Origin: Ancylobacter sp. TS-1
Lineage (GTDB): Bacteria > Pseudomonadota > Alphaproteobacteria > Rhizobiales > Xanthobacteraceae
Assembly: GCF_009223885.1 (NCBI RefSeq)
Contig: NZ_CP045144.1
Location: 3,026,001-3,090,000, forward strand
DNA: 64,000 nt
Direction: 5' to 3'
Shown here one piece after another: positions 37,849 to 49,239 of this stretch. The translations under genes and the position numbers were made by a program. The number at the start of each line of letters is the position of its first letter. The first letter of the stretch is position 1. The notes below the pieces were generated by a model, which ran no database searches, had not been told where the DNA came from, and saw only the letters and a program-made list of their open reading frames with translations.

Positions 37849-38259
37849 ATGGCGCGCGAGCCGATCGACGAGGCGGTGATCGCCTACAAGACCATTCTGG
37901 CCGGCCTGCTCGACAACCGGCCCTCCGGCACGCGCCAGCGCCTCGCCAGCGCGCTCGGCAAGCACCGCAGCTTCGTCACCCAGGTGACGAGCCCGACCTA
38001 CGACACGCCGCTGCCGGCGCGGCACCTGCCGACCATCTTCCGGGTCTGCCATTTCAGTCCCGGCGAGCAGGAGCGTTTCCTCGCCGCCTATGAGGCGGCC
38101 CATCCCGGGAGGTTGCCGGATGCGGGCGGAACGGAGAAGCTACGCACGCTTTCGGTCATGGCGCCGGATTTCGGCGACGAGAAGAAGAACCGCATGTTCG
38201 ACGACGCCGTCGCGGAATTCGTCCGCAGCATGGCGGCGCTGGTCAACGGAGGCGAATGA
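37849..38259 (+). CDS. 136-residue HTH-like protein in the dihydroxyacetone PTS operon
   Basis: The gene starts two bases after the enzyme I stop. Residues 27-60 (GTRQRLASALGKHRSFVTQV and the following TSPTYDTPLPARHL) look like a Cro/C1-type helix-turn-helix: a helix, a short turn and a basic recognition-like helix. The second half is charged and helical (LRTLSVMAPDFGDEKKNRMF onward) without known motif. It is neither DhaR- nor DhaQ-like. It might regulate the operon or act as an adaptor for the kinase. I do not recognise the family; the gene is clearly real by codon pattern and tight packing. Confidence 0.75.
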   Translation: MAREPIDEAVIAYKTILAGLLDNRPSGTRQRLASALGKHRSFVTQVTSPTYDTPLPARHLPTIFRVCHFSPGEQERFLAAYEAAHPGRLPDAGGTEKLRTLSVMAPDFGDEKKNRMFDDAVAEFVRSMAALVNGGE

Positions 38260-38366
38260 TGCCGAGAACGACGCCCGGAAGGGCGCCCATGAGGAAACGC
38301 CAATCCCCGTCCCGCACCTTTCCGCCGCGCCGGCGCGGGTGAGGCGCCGGCCGGGATGAGGATCGG

Positions 38367-39356
38367 ATGAAGCGGATCATGAACGCGGCCGAAACGCTGG
38401 TGGCCGAAAGCCTCGCCGGCTTCGTGGCGGCGCATGAGGATCTCGTCGCCTTCGGCGGCGGGGGCCGTTTCGTGCGCCGGCGCACGCTCAGTCCCGGCAA
38501 GGTGGCGGTGATCTCCGGCGGCGGGGCGGGCCACGAGCCGCTGCATTGCGGCTTCATCGGCGCCGGCATGCTGGATGCCGCCTGCACCGGCCATGTCTTC
38601 ACCTCGCCGACGCCCGACCAGATCCTCGCCGCCATGGACGAGACCGACACCGGCGCCGGCTGCCTGCTGGTGGTGAAGAACTACGACGGCGACGTGATGA
38701 ATTTCGAGATGGCGGCGGAAATGGCCGCCGGCCGCCACCGGGTCGAGACCGTGGTGGTGGAGGACGACGCCGCCTCCGGCCCCTCGGTGCGCAGCCGCGG
38801 CCGGCGCGGCGTGGCCGGCACGGTGGTGATGGAGAAAATCCTCGGCGCGGCGGCCGAGCGCGGCGACGGTCTCGGCTCGCTGAAGGCGCTGGGCGAGGGG
38901 CTGTCGGGCCGGCTGCGCTCCATGGGCGTGGCGCTGCGCGGCGTCACCGTCCCCGACAATCCCCGCGAGACCTTCGCCCTCGGGCCGGAGGAGATGGAGA
39001 TCGGCGTCGGCATCCATGGCGAGCCGGGGCTCTACCGGGCGCGCCTCGCCGGTGCCGACGAGATCGTGCGGCTGATCTGCGAGCCGATCCTCGACCAGCT
39101 CGGCCCGGCCGGCGCGTTCCGGCCGCTGCTGATCGTCAATGGCTTCGGCGGTACCCCGCCGATCGAATTGCATCTCGCCTACGGCCTCGCGCGGCGCCAT
39201 CTCGCCGAACGGGGCGTCGCGCCGGCCCGCTCGCTGGTCGGCACCTTCGTCACCTCGCTCGACATGGCCGGGCTGTCGGTCACCATCGCGCTGCTGAGCG
39301 AGGACGAATACGCGCTCTGGTGCGCGCCGGTGGCGACGCCGGTGCTGGCGTGGTGA
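38367..39356 (+). CDS. dhaK: DhaK, substrate-binding subunit of PEP-dependent dihydroxyacetone kinase
   Basis: The 329-residue stand-alone DhaK has the substrate loop SGGGAGHEPLHCGF near 50 and the hemiaminal-forming H217 in GIHGEPGLY. There is no DhaL domain, in contrast to the 543-residue fusion upstream, so it must use the separate DhaL (34851). It is 107 bases after the HTH-like gene and closes the set needed for a complete PEP-dependent kinase. The two DhaK domains in this operon differ clearly in sequence, so this is not a recent duplication. Confidence 0.93.
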   Translation: MKRIMNAAETLVAESLAGFVAAHEDLVAFGGGGRFVRRRTLSPGKVAVISGGGAGHEPLHCGFIGAGMLDAACTGHVFTSPTPDQILAAMDETDTGAGCLLVVKNYDGDVMNFEMAAEMAAGRHRVETVVVEDDAASGPSVRSRGRRGVAGTVVMEKILGAAAERGDGLGSLKALGEGLSGRLRSMGVALRGVTVPDNPRETFALGPEEMEIGVGIHGEPGLYRARLAGADEIVRLICEPILDQLGPAGAFRPLLIVNGFGGTPPIELHLAYGLARRHLAERGVAPARSLVGTFVTSLDMAGLSVTIALLSEDEYALWCAPVATPVLAW

Positions 39357-39443
39357 GGGGAAAGCGGGCGAGGTGAAACGAGCCCGGCGAGGGTGTAGAA
39401 GGCTCCCGCCGTCCCGAGCCATCTCACCCGCCGCGAGACCGCC

Positions 39444-40682
39444 ATGACCGATCCTTCCGCGAGCCCTTCCCCGGCGCAGGCGCTGACCGGCGTGCGGGTG
39501 CTCGACCTCTCCCGCGTCCTCGCCGGCCCCTGGGCGACGCAGACTCTGGGCGATCTCGGCGCCGAGGTGATCAAGATCGAGAAGCCCGGCGCCGGCGACG
39601 ACACCCGTGGCTGGGGCCCGCCCTGGCTGAAGGATTCCGAGGGCCGCGACACCGGCGAGAGCGCCTATTTCCTCACCGCCAACCGCAACAAGCGCTCCGT
39701 CACCATCGACATGGCGACTCCGGAGGGGCAGGGGCTGATCCGCCGGCTGGCGGCGACGAGCGACGTGCTGGTGGAGAACTTCAAGGTCGGCGGGCTGGAG
39801 CGCTACGGGCTCGACTATGCCAGCCTTTCCGCGCTCAACCCGCGCCTCGTCTATTGTTCGATCACCGGCTTCGGGCAGGACGGGCCGGAGGCCGGGCGCG
39901 CCGGCTACGACTTCATGATCCAGGGCATGTCCGGGCTGATGTCGGTGACGGGCAGCCCCGACAGCGAGCCGCAGAAGATCGGCGTGGCGCTGGTCGACGT
40001 GCTCACCGGGCTGAACGCCGCCATCGCCGTGCTGGCGGCGCTGGAGCAGCGCCACCGCACCGGGCGCGGCCAGCATATCGACCTCGCCCTGTTCGACGTC
40101 GCCATGGCGAGCCTCGCCAACCAGGCGCTGAACTTCCTCGTCGGCGGCACCGCGCCGCGCCGGCTCGGCAATGCCCATCCCAACATCGTGCCCTATCAGG
40201 CCTTCGGGACGGCGGACGGCCATCTCATCCTCGCGGTCGGCAATGACGCGCAGTTCGCCCGCTTCTGCCGCCTCGCCGATCTGGCGGAACTGGCCGCCGA
40301 CCCGCGCTATTCCACCAATCGCCAGCGGGTCGCCAACCGGCAGACGCTTCTGCCGCTGATCGAGGCCGCGCTGAAGCGGCAGACGACGGCAGAATGGCTC
40401 GCCATGCTGGACGCCGCCGGCATCCCGGCCGGGCCGATCAACACCATCGCGCAGGCCTTCGCCGAGCCGCAGGCGATGGCGCGCGGACTGGCGATGGCGC
40501 TTCCGCACGCAAGCGGCGGCGCGGCGCCGGGCGTGCGCAGCCCACTGCGGCTGAGCGACTCGCCGGTCGGTGCGCCGCTGGCCCCGCCCGTGCTCGGCCA
40601 GCACACTGACGAGGTATTGGAAGAACGGCTCGGTCTCGGCGGGGACGAACGCGCCGCCCTGCGTGCCGCCGGCGTGATCTGA
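39444..40682 (+). CDS. Class III CoA-transferase (CaiB/BaiF family)
   Basis: The 412-residue protein has family hallmarks: GVRVLDLSRVLAGPWATQTL at the N-terminus, NRNKRSVTIDM, VLVENFKVGGLERYGLDY, and the catalytic aspartate in IDLALFDVAMASLANQAL. These enzymes move CoA between carboxylic acids (for example succinyl-CoA to glutarate, oxalate or carnitine). The substrate cannot be told. It starts 87 bases after dhaK and may be a separate unit, since nothing links CoA transfer to dihydroxyacetone phosphorylation. Confidence 0.9.
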   Translation: MTDPSASPSPAQALTGVRVLDLSRVLAGPWATQTLGDLGAEVIKIEKPGAGDDTRGWGPPWLKDSEGRDTGESAYFLTANRNKRSVTIDMATPEGQGLIRRLAATSDVLVENFKVGGLERYGLDYASLSALNPRLVYCSITGFGQDGPEAGRAGYDFMIQGMSGLMSVTGSPDSEPQKIGVALVDVLTGLNAAIAVLAALEQRHRTGRGQHIDLALFDVAMASLANQALNFLVGGTAPRRLGNAHPNIVPYQAFGTADGHLILAVGNDAQFARFCRLADLAELAADPRYSTNRQRVANRQTLLPLIEAALKRQTTAEWLAMLDAAGIPAGPINTIAQAFAEPQAMARGLAMALPHASGGAAPGVRSPLRLSDSPVGAPLAPPVLGQHTDEVLEERLGLGGDERAALRAAGVI

Positions 40683-40710
40683 GCCGCGCCGGGCGAGTCA
40701 GCGCCCCGTG

Positions 40711-41595
40711 TCAGTTCTTCGCCTCTGAACGCACGACCACGGTGGCGGACATGCCTGCCGCCAGCAGCAGATCGTCCGGCAGGTTCTTGAGCGCGATGCG
40801 CACGGGAATGCGCTGGGCGAGGCGGATCCACTCGAAATTCGGATCGACCGTAGCGAGGAGCTGCCGGCTGCCGTCCGTGGTGTTGGCGATGGCGCGGCTC
40901 AGCCCCTGCACCGTGCCCTCCAGCACCCGTCCGCCAGCCATCAGCCGCACCTCGGCCGGCGCGCCGATGCGGACCGCCGGAAGCTTGGTCTCCATGAAAT
41001 AGGCGTAGACGTAGAAGGAATCGCGGTCGACCACCGCCAGCACCCCGTTGCCGGTGGTGGCGTAGTCGCCGACCGTGGCGGTGAGGTTGGTGACGAAGCC
41101 GTTCACCGGCGCCCGCACCGTGCTGCGTTCCAGATTGAGCTTGGCGACGTTCAGCTCCGCCCGCGCCAGATCGAGCGAGGCCGAGGCCTCGTCGGCCCGG
41201 GTGCGGGAGGTTTCCGCCGCGACGGCGGAAATGGCGCTCGAATCGTTCGCCATCACCTGCGCGTCGCGGTTGGCGTCGTCCTGCGCCAGCTTGAGCGCGC
41301 TCTCATACTGGGCGACGCTGGCCTGCGCCTGTTCCAGCGCCAGCGTGAAACGCTGCTGGTCGATGACGAACAGCACGTCGCCCTTCCGCACCGGCTGGTT
41401 GTCGACCACGTTGATCGAGGAGATCAGCCCCGACACGTCGGGCGCCACCTCGACCACATTGGCCTGCACCTGCGCGTCCCGCGTCCAGGGCGAGAGCGTA
41501 TAGAAATCCCACAGCCACCAGCCGGCCACCACGGCGGCGGCCACGGCGACGAGCGTGACGAGGTAGCGGATCAGATCTTTCGCCATCACAGCCAT
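40711..41595 (-). CDS. HlyD/EmrA-type membrane-fusion protein of an AaeA-like efflux pump
   Basis: The 294-residue protein has one N-terminal membrane anchor (LIRYLVTLVAVAAAVVAGWW), a biotinyl-lipoyl-like domain (VEVAPDVSGLISSINVVDNQ), a helical hairpin (about 80-160) and the closing STVRAPVNGFVTNL. It would bridge an inner-membrane FUSC transporter to the outer membrane. ATG 41595 has a GGAA site; ATG 41586 overlaps the DUF1656 stop by one base and is also possible. Operon mates are DUF1656 and FUSC, the AaeXAB-like arrangement for aromatic carboxylic acid efflux. Confidence 0.9.
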   Translation of the reverse strand: MAVMAKDLIRYLVTLVAVAAAVVAGWWLWDFYTLSPWTRDAQVQANVVEVAPDVSGLISSINVVDNQPVRKGDVLFVIDQQRFTLALEQAQASVAQYESALKLAQDDANRDAQVMANDSSAISAVAAETSRTRADEASASLDLARAELNVAKLNLERSTVRAPVNGFVTNLTATVGDYATTGNGVLAVVDRDSFYVYAYFMETKLPAVRIGAPAEVRLMAGGRVLEGTVQGLSRAIANTTDGSRQLLATVDPNFEWIRLAQRIPVRIALKNLPDDLLLAAGMSATVVVRSEAKN

Positions 41596-41816
41596 AGAAG
41601 GTTCCCGGCCAAGATCAGGCCGCCGAGGCTCAGAACATAGAGAGCGAGGTTGAAGAGGGAGCGATGCCAGACATAGCGGTCGAGGTCCAGCAAGCCGAAG
41701 GCCCGGCGCAGCAGCGTGTAGGGCAGCAGCGCCGCCAGCGCCCATAACAGCAGCGGCGGCAGGTAGAAGCCGAAGAAATTGACGGTGTGGAACACGGCGA
41801 GGCTGGGTTCGTACAC
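41586..41816 (-). CDS. DUF1656 small membrane protein (AaeX-like)
   Basis: The 76-residue protein starts at a GTG two bases after the FUSC stop and has two hydrophobic segments, GFYLPPLLLWALAALLPYTL and LALYVLSLGGLILAGNLLWL. It matches the small AaeX/DUF1656 protein that accompanies FUSC-HlyD pumps. Its exact role is unknown. The frame ends on the start of the HlyD gene. Confidence 0.88.
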   Translation of the reverse strand: MYEPSLAVFHTVNFFGFYLPPLLLWALAALLPYTLLRRAFGLLDLDRYVWHRSLFNLALYVLSLGGLILAGNLLWL

Positions 41817-41818
41817 GC

Positions 41819-43981
41819 TCAGCCCTCCGCGAAGCTGCGCGCGAGATAGGCGCGGTCGATGTCGAAGCGGTCGGCGATGAAGCGCAGCGACGCGCCGGCC
41901 TTCAGCACCGCGCGCGCGGCCTCGCCCGGCGCCGCCGGCATCTGCGCGGCGAGCGCGGCGCGCGCCCCGGTGACGAGCGCCTCGGTCTCGGCGACACGGG
42001 CCGCGCGGTCGCCCCGGCTCCGTGCCAGCCGCTCCAGCGCATCGGCGAAGCCGGCGAGGAAGCCCGTCAGCGTGGCGGCCGTCTCCGGCGGCGTCGCCCG
42101 GTCGGCGGCGACCTCCGCCAGCCGGCCGAGTTCCATCGCGCAGGACGAGGCGGCGAGCGTGCCGCGGAAGAAGTCCTCGTCGCGCTGGCGGTCGAGGGCA
42201 AGGCGCGGCAGCAGGTTGGCCAGCATGCCGACGATGTTCCCGGCGGCGGCGCGCGGCGCCGTCCGCCCGCGTGCCACCGCCGGCAGCAGCTCGCCGAGGG
42301 CGCGTTCCCAGCATTGCCCGCGCCGGGCGCGCGAGTTCACCGGCAGCGCGGTCAGCAGGGCGATGCAGAACACCATGCCGAGCAGCATCGCCAGCGCGTT
42401 GTTGAAGAAGGCCAGTTCGTTGGGGGTGAAGACGTTGCTGGTGCCGACCTGCGAGATGGTGAAGCCGCCCAGCGCGATGCCGGCCCAGGCGCGGCTCGGC
42501 GTGCCGGCCATCAGCCCGGCCGGCACCAGCACCGGCAGGAGCGCCACCGCCAGCGCCTCGAAGCCTTCGAGAGAGGGCAGCACCAGCACCATGAGCGCGT
42601 AGGCCGCGAGGATGCCGATCGTCGTCCAGACCAGGAAGGTGCGCGCGGGAGGAAGCGGGTTGTCCTGGTTGACCGCGAAGAACAGCGTCACCGCCGCGCC
42701 GGTCACGAAGCTGAAGCCGTCCGGCCAGGCGGTCGCCATCCACACGCCGCTGAGCACCGCAATGATGGCGGCGGCGCGCAGGGCGATCAGCAGCGCCTCG
42801 CCCCGGCCCTCGGACGGGGCGGGCGAGGGGCGGCGGGTGGTCCGCGTGCCGGCGCTGCGGCGGATGCTGGCCGCCTCGCTGACGACGACCATGGACAGGC
42901 CGTGCAGCAGGTCGCCGGCGCGGCGCAGGATGAGCACGCCGTTGGCGAGCGGCTCGAAGGGCACGGTGCCGGCCATGGATTCCAGCTCGACCGCCGTGGC
43001 GGCGAGCGCCGTGCGCGCCTGCAGCAGTTCGCGCCGCGCCGGGTGCGGGTCGGTCAGGGCGGAGGGATCGGCGGCGATGCGCTCGATCCGCGCCACCGCC
43101 GCATCCAGCGCCGGGCGCATGCGCTCATGCACGGCGCGGCCGTCCTCGCGGCAGTTGTCGAGGCGGAAATACAGGCCGCGCGCAATCGCCAGCACTACCA
43201 GGAATTCGCGCACCGAGCGGTTGAGCGCCGGCCCGTCGGCCCGCATTTCCGGTGCCTCGAACAGCGCGTAGGAGCGCAGCGCGTCGAAGGAGACGACGCT
43301 CGCCACCATGCGCAGGCGCAGCGCCGCGAACACCGCCGGCGGCTCGGAGAGGCGCAGCGCCGTCGCCACATAGAGGGCGAGCGCGGAGAAGGTGCCGGCC
43401 AGCCCCTCGCGCAGCGCGTCGCCGGCATAGCGCGGCATGACGATGGTGCTGGCAACGGTGATGCAGGCGATGCCGATGAGGATCTCGCCCATGCGGTCGG
43501 TGGCGACCGACCAGGCGGCGAGCGGGTCCATCGACCCCTCATAGGCGACCAGCAGCAGGGTGAAGCTGGCCAGCATCGCGGCATAGGCCGCGTAGTTGCG
43601 CAGGCGCGCGCCCATGTAGAAGCAGACGCCGACGGCGAGCGCGGTGACGCCCACCAGCAGTTCGGGCGCCTGCGAGAACAGCCCCACGATGACGAGGCCG
43701 GCGAGCCCGCCGGTCAGCGTGCCGACGGTGCGCCAGGCACCCTTGGCCACGGCGGCGCCGACGGTGGGCTGGGCCAGCAGGTAGACGGTCAGCGTCGCCC
43801 ATTGCGGGTCGCTGAACTCCATCCAGTAGGCGATGGCGAGCGCGGTCAGCGCCGCGGCGGCGGTGCGCAGCGAGAAGACGACGTTGCGCCAGCCGAGGTC
43901 GACGGGAAAGGACGGCCGCCAGGAGGCCGCCGCCGTCTGCTCGGCCGCCGTCCGCCCGTCCGTCGTCCGGGATACGCTCAT
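41819..43981 (-). CDS. FUSC-family inner-membrane transporter (AaeB-like)
   Basis: The 720-residue protein has two clusters of hydrophobic segments (about 35-170 and 385-510), each followed by a long soluble helical domain, as in AaeB/FUSC proteins. RNVVFSLRTAAAALTALAIA with WATLTVYLLAQPTVGAAVAKG is the conserved N-terminal block. AaeB with AaeA exports hydroxylated aromatic acids. Here the efflux substrate is unknown and there is no adjacent LysR gene of the AaeR type. Confidence 0.9.
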   Translation of the reverse strand: MSVSRTTDGRTAAEQTAAASWRPSFPVDLGWRNVVFSLRTAAAALTALAIAYWMEFSDPQWATLTVYLLAQPTVGAAVAKGAWRTVGTLTGGLAGLVIVGLFSQAPELLVGVTALAVGVCFYMGARLRNYAAYAAMLASFTLLLVAYEGSMDPLAAWSVATDRMGEILIGIACITVASTIVMPRYAGDALREGLAGTFSALALYVATALRLSEPPAVFAALRLRMVASVVSFDALRSYALFEAPEMRADGPALNRSVREFLVVLAIARGLYFRLDNCREDGRAVHERMRPALDAAVARIERIAADPSALTDPHPARRELLQARTALAATAVELESMAGTVPFEPLANGVLILRRAGDLLHGLSMVVVSEAASIRRSAGTRTTRRPSPAPSEGRGEALLIALRAAAIIAVLSGVWMATAWPDGFSFVTGAAVTLFFAVNQDNPLPPARTFLVWTTIGILAAYALMVLVLPSLEGFEALAVALLPVLVPAGLMAGTPSRAWAGIALGGFTISQVGTSNVFTPNELAFFNNALAMLLGMVFCIALLTALPVNSRARRGQCWERALGELLPAVARGRTAPRAAAGNIVGMLANLLPRLALDRQRDEDFFRGTLAASSCAMELGRLAEVAADRATPPETAATLTGFLAGFADALERLARSRGDRAARVAETEALVTGARAALAAQMPAAPGEAARAVLKAGASLRFIADRFDIDRAYLARSFAEG

Positions 43982-44110
43982 CGTCCTGTCGTCTCCCGGC
44001 GCGCGGCCTATATCCGCGCACCGATGATGAACAGGGAATGTCCGATGCGCAAACGATCCGTGACGCCTCGCGCGTTGCCTTGCGCCGCGTCGCGGGTGCG
44101 TCGCGCCGGT

Positions 44111-46729
<2,619 letters not shown>

Positions 46730-46850
46730 GGCTTCCTCCGTCCGGGCGCGGCTGCGGCGCCTCTCTCGCGTGAGGCCATCATGATACCCGCCGGGGCGGT
46801 TGCCATTGACGTGCAGCAAGGCGCGCGGCGGAGGGCCGCGCCGGGCGTCC

Positions 46851-48089
46851 CTAGATCAGCACGATCCAGACCGCCGCCAGCGCCATGCAGGCGAGCGTGA
46901 CCGGCACGCCGGCGCGGGCGAACTCGCCGAACGAGATCTTCACCCCGCAGGCCGCCGACTGCTCGACCACGATGATGCCGGCGAGGCTGCCGAACACGAT
47001 GAGGTTGCTGGAAAATCCGGTGCCGAGCGCCAGTGCCGCGCCGAGCGCCTCCGCCTCGGCGCCGGGGGAGAGGAAGGGCACCAGCAGCATCACCGCCGGG
47101 TTGTTGCCGACGATGTTGCTCAGCGCCCCCGAGGCGAGAAACAGCGCCAGCGGGTCGTTGAGGTTCAGCCCGGCGGCGCGCAGGTCGTCGAGCAGGCTCT
47201 GCGGCAGGCCGGTGGCGGCCACCGCCGCATTCACCACGAACAGCCCCATGATCAGCAGCAGCAGATTGCCGTCGACATGCTTGAGCATGTCGCTGGAGGC
47301 GATCTGCCGGTTGATCAGCAGCACGCCGGCGGCGCCCAGCGCGATGAGGTCGCGCGGCCAGTCGGTGAGGATGAAGGCCAGCACGACGAGGAGGGTGACG
47401 AGGCTCGCCTTCGCCGTCTCCACCCGGTCGATCCGCACCGGCGCGGGCGCCGGCTCGCTCGCGGCGGGCGCGGCGCCTGCGCGCGCCAGCGTCCAGCGGC
47501 CGCGATAGACCAGCGTCACGATCGCCCAGACCAGCGGCAGCGAGAGGAGCGCCGGCACGCCGGCGACGGCGAGGAAGCCGTTGAAGGACAGGCCGAGCTG
47601 CTGCGCCGCGATCATGTTCTGCGGGCTGCCGATCAGCGTGCCGGCCGAGCCGGTATTGGCGGCGAAGCAGAAGGCGAGCAGGAACGGCACCGGGTTGAGG
47701 CCGCGCGCCAGCGTCAGCGAGACCAGAAGCGGCGTCATCGCCACCACCACCACGTCGTTGGTGAGCAGCGCGGAGAGCGCGCCGCCGACCGCGACCAGCA
47801 CCGCGAGCAGTACCGGCGGGCTCACCGGCAGCAGCGCTACGCGCTGCGCCGTCCAGCCGTAGAAGCCCGACACGACGAAGGCCGCCGAGACCACCATCAG
47901 GCCGAACAGCATGCCGACGCTGCTGTAGTCGATGGCGTCCCATGCCACCTTGGGGCTGATGCTGCCGGCCACCATCATCGCCAGCGCCCCGACAATGGCG
48001 GCGCCGGTGCGATCGACCTTGAAGCCCGGCAGCTTGCCGAAGCCCATCGCCACATAGACCAGCAGGAAGATGACGAGTGTGAGGCCCAT
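46851..48089 (-). CDS. ArsB/NhaD/SLC13-type ion transporter
   Basis: The 412-residue protein has about 11 hydrophobic segments in two related halves. The first half contains LLTNDVVVVAMTPLLVSL and the paired GTLIGSPQNMI; the second contains GALSNIVGNNPAVMLLVPFL. These N-D/N-N re-entrant motifs define the ArsB/CitMHS/DASS superfamily. The substrate may be arsenite, a dicarboxylate or sodium/proton exchange. It is 121 bases upstream of the proton ATPase gene in the same direction, so they may be co-expressed; an anion transporter would be a natural partner for proton export. Confidence 0.85.
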   Translation of the reverse strand: MGLTLVIFLLVYVAMGFGKLPGFKVDRTGAAIVGALAMMVAGSISPKVAWDAIDYSSVGMLFGLMVVSAAFVVSGFYGWTAQRVALLPVSPPVLLAVLVAVGGALSALLTNDVVVVAMTPLLVSLTLARGLNPVPFLLAFCFAANTGSAGTLIGSPQNMIAAQQLGLSFNGFLAVAGVPALLSLPLVWAIVTLVYRGRWTLARAGAAPAASEPAPAPVRIDRVETAKASLVTLLVVLAFILTDWPRDLIALGAAGVLLINRQIASSDMLKHVDGNLLLLIMGLFVVNAAVAATGLPQSLLDDLRAAGLNLNDPLALFLASGALSNIVGNNPAVMLLVPFLSPGAEAEALGAALALGTGFSSNLIVFGSLAGIIVVEQSAACGVKISFGEFARAGVPVTLACMALAAVWIVLI

Positions 48090-48213
48090 GAGGTCGCCGC
48101 GGCTTGCCCGGCCGGCGCACCGCGCGCCGGGCCGTATGGGTGGATCGCACATTCGCCGCCGGAGAGAAACCGCCGCGCCGTCGTCTACCGGAGGTGGTCT
48201 GTTCGAGGCCCGT

Positions 48214-49065
48214 CTACCTGGCGGCCTTGCCCGGCGCCGCCTCGGTCGCCGCGTGATATTCCTGGCGGATCTTCGCGAGGTCCACGGTCGGCGCCGGCAG
48301 TTTCAGCTTCATCTCGTCGAGCGTCGCCTCGATGATCTGCGACACCGCGAGGTTGCGGAACCATTTGTGGTTCGACGGGATCACGTACCAGGGCGCGTGC
48401 CTGGTGGAGCACTTCTCCAGCATGTCCTCATAGGCCGCCGCATACTGGTCCCAGAAGGCGCGCTCCTTATAGTCGGAATCGCTGATCTTCCACTGCCGCG
48501 CCGGGTCGTCGAGCCGCTGGCGGAACCGCTCGAGCTGCTCCTCCGGGCTGATGTAGAGGAAGAATTTCAGGATCGTGACGCCGGACTCGGTCAGCAGCTT
48601 CTCGAACTCGTTGATGCGGTCGTAGCGCTTCGACCACACCTCCCTGGGCACGAGATCATGCACCCGCACGACGAGCACATCCTCGTAATGCGAGCGGTTG
48701 AACACCCCGACCTGACCGAGGGCGGGGGTATGGGCATGCACCCGCCACAGGAAATCGTGCAGGCGCTCTTCCTCGGTGGGCTGCTTGAAGCCCTTCACAT
48801 AGGTGCCCTGCGGGTTCATCGCCGCCATCACGTGCCAGCAGGTGCCGTCCTTGCCGGCGGCGTCGATGCCCTGCAGCACGACGAGCAGCGCGTGCTTCTT
48901 CTCGCCATAGAGCTTCTGCTGCAGCTCGGCGAGCCGCGCGACGTTCTTGGCCAGATCCTCCTTGGCGTGCTCGGAGGAGGCGTAGTCGCCATGGAAGGCG
49001 GCATCGACATCCTTCAGCCGCACGCGGGTTCCCGGCTCGACGACCAGCTTCTTGTGCAGGCTCAT
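48214..49065 (-). CDS. ppk2: Polyphosphate kinase 2 family protein
   Basis: The 283-residue kinase has Walker A GIDAAGKDGT (66-75), the Walker B-like FNRSHYEDVLVVRVHD and the lid segment RQWKISDSDYKERAFWDQY. PPK2 enzymes use polyphosphate to phosphorylate AMP, ADP or GDP; the subclass is not decided here. GGGAGGAA precedes the ATG. It could regenerate nucleotides under energy stress, and the adjacent ATP-driven proton pump makes that context plausible but unproven. Confidence 0.92.
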   Translation of the reverse strand: MSLHKKLVVEPGTRVRLKDVDAAFHGDYASSEHAKEDLAKNVARLAELQQKLYGEKKHALLVVLQGIDAAGKDGTCWHVMAAMNPQGTYVKGFKQPTEEERLHDFLWRVHAHTPALGQVGVFNRSHYEDVLVVRVHDLVPREVWSKRYDRINEFEKLLTESGVTILKFFLYISPEEQLERFRQRLDDPARQWKISDSDYKERAFWDQYAAAYEDMLEKCSTRHAPWYVIPSNHKWFRNLAVSQIIEATLDEMKLKLPAPTVDLAKIRQEYHAATEAAPGKAAR

Positions 49066-49180
49066 GGCGTTCCTCCCTCGACTGTTCGCGACGGCGCGCC
49101 ATCGCGATACCTTCCCGCCATCATAGCCGAGGCGGGGGTCTCCGGTTTGATCCAGGATAAGCCGTTTCCGGCGGGCCGGA

Positions 49181-49214
49181 ACGAAAACCGGCGCCGGGGA
49201 GTGCCCGGCGCCGG
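49181..49214 (-). terminator. Strong intrinsic terminator of the LacI-controlled sugar operon
   Basis: CCGGCGCCGGG-N5-CCCGGCGCCGG (49188-49214) gives eleven perfect pairs. Read on the minus strand it is followed by TTTTCGTT (49180-49187). It lies 26 bases beyond the stop of the binding-protein gene and so ends the operon that begins at 54979. Confidence 0.88.
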
Positions 49215-49239
49215 ATGAGGCGGTCTTCGCGAGGAAGGG

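Noticed and set aside
33190-39356. The two DhaK domains as a recent tandem duplication.
   Set aside because: They share catalytic motifs but differ throughout and have different architecture (fusion versus stand-alone), which fits two old subfamilies.
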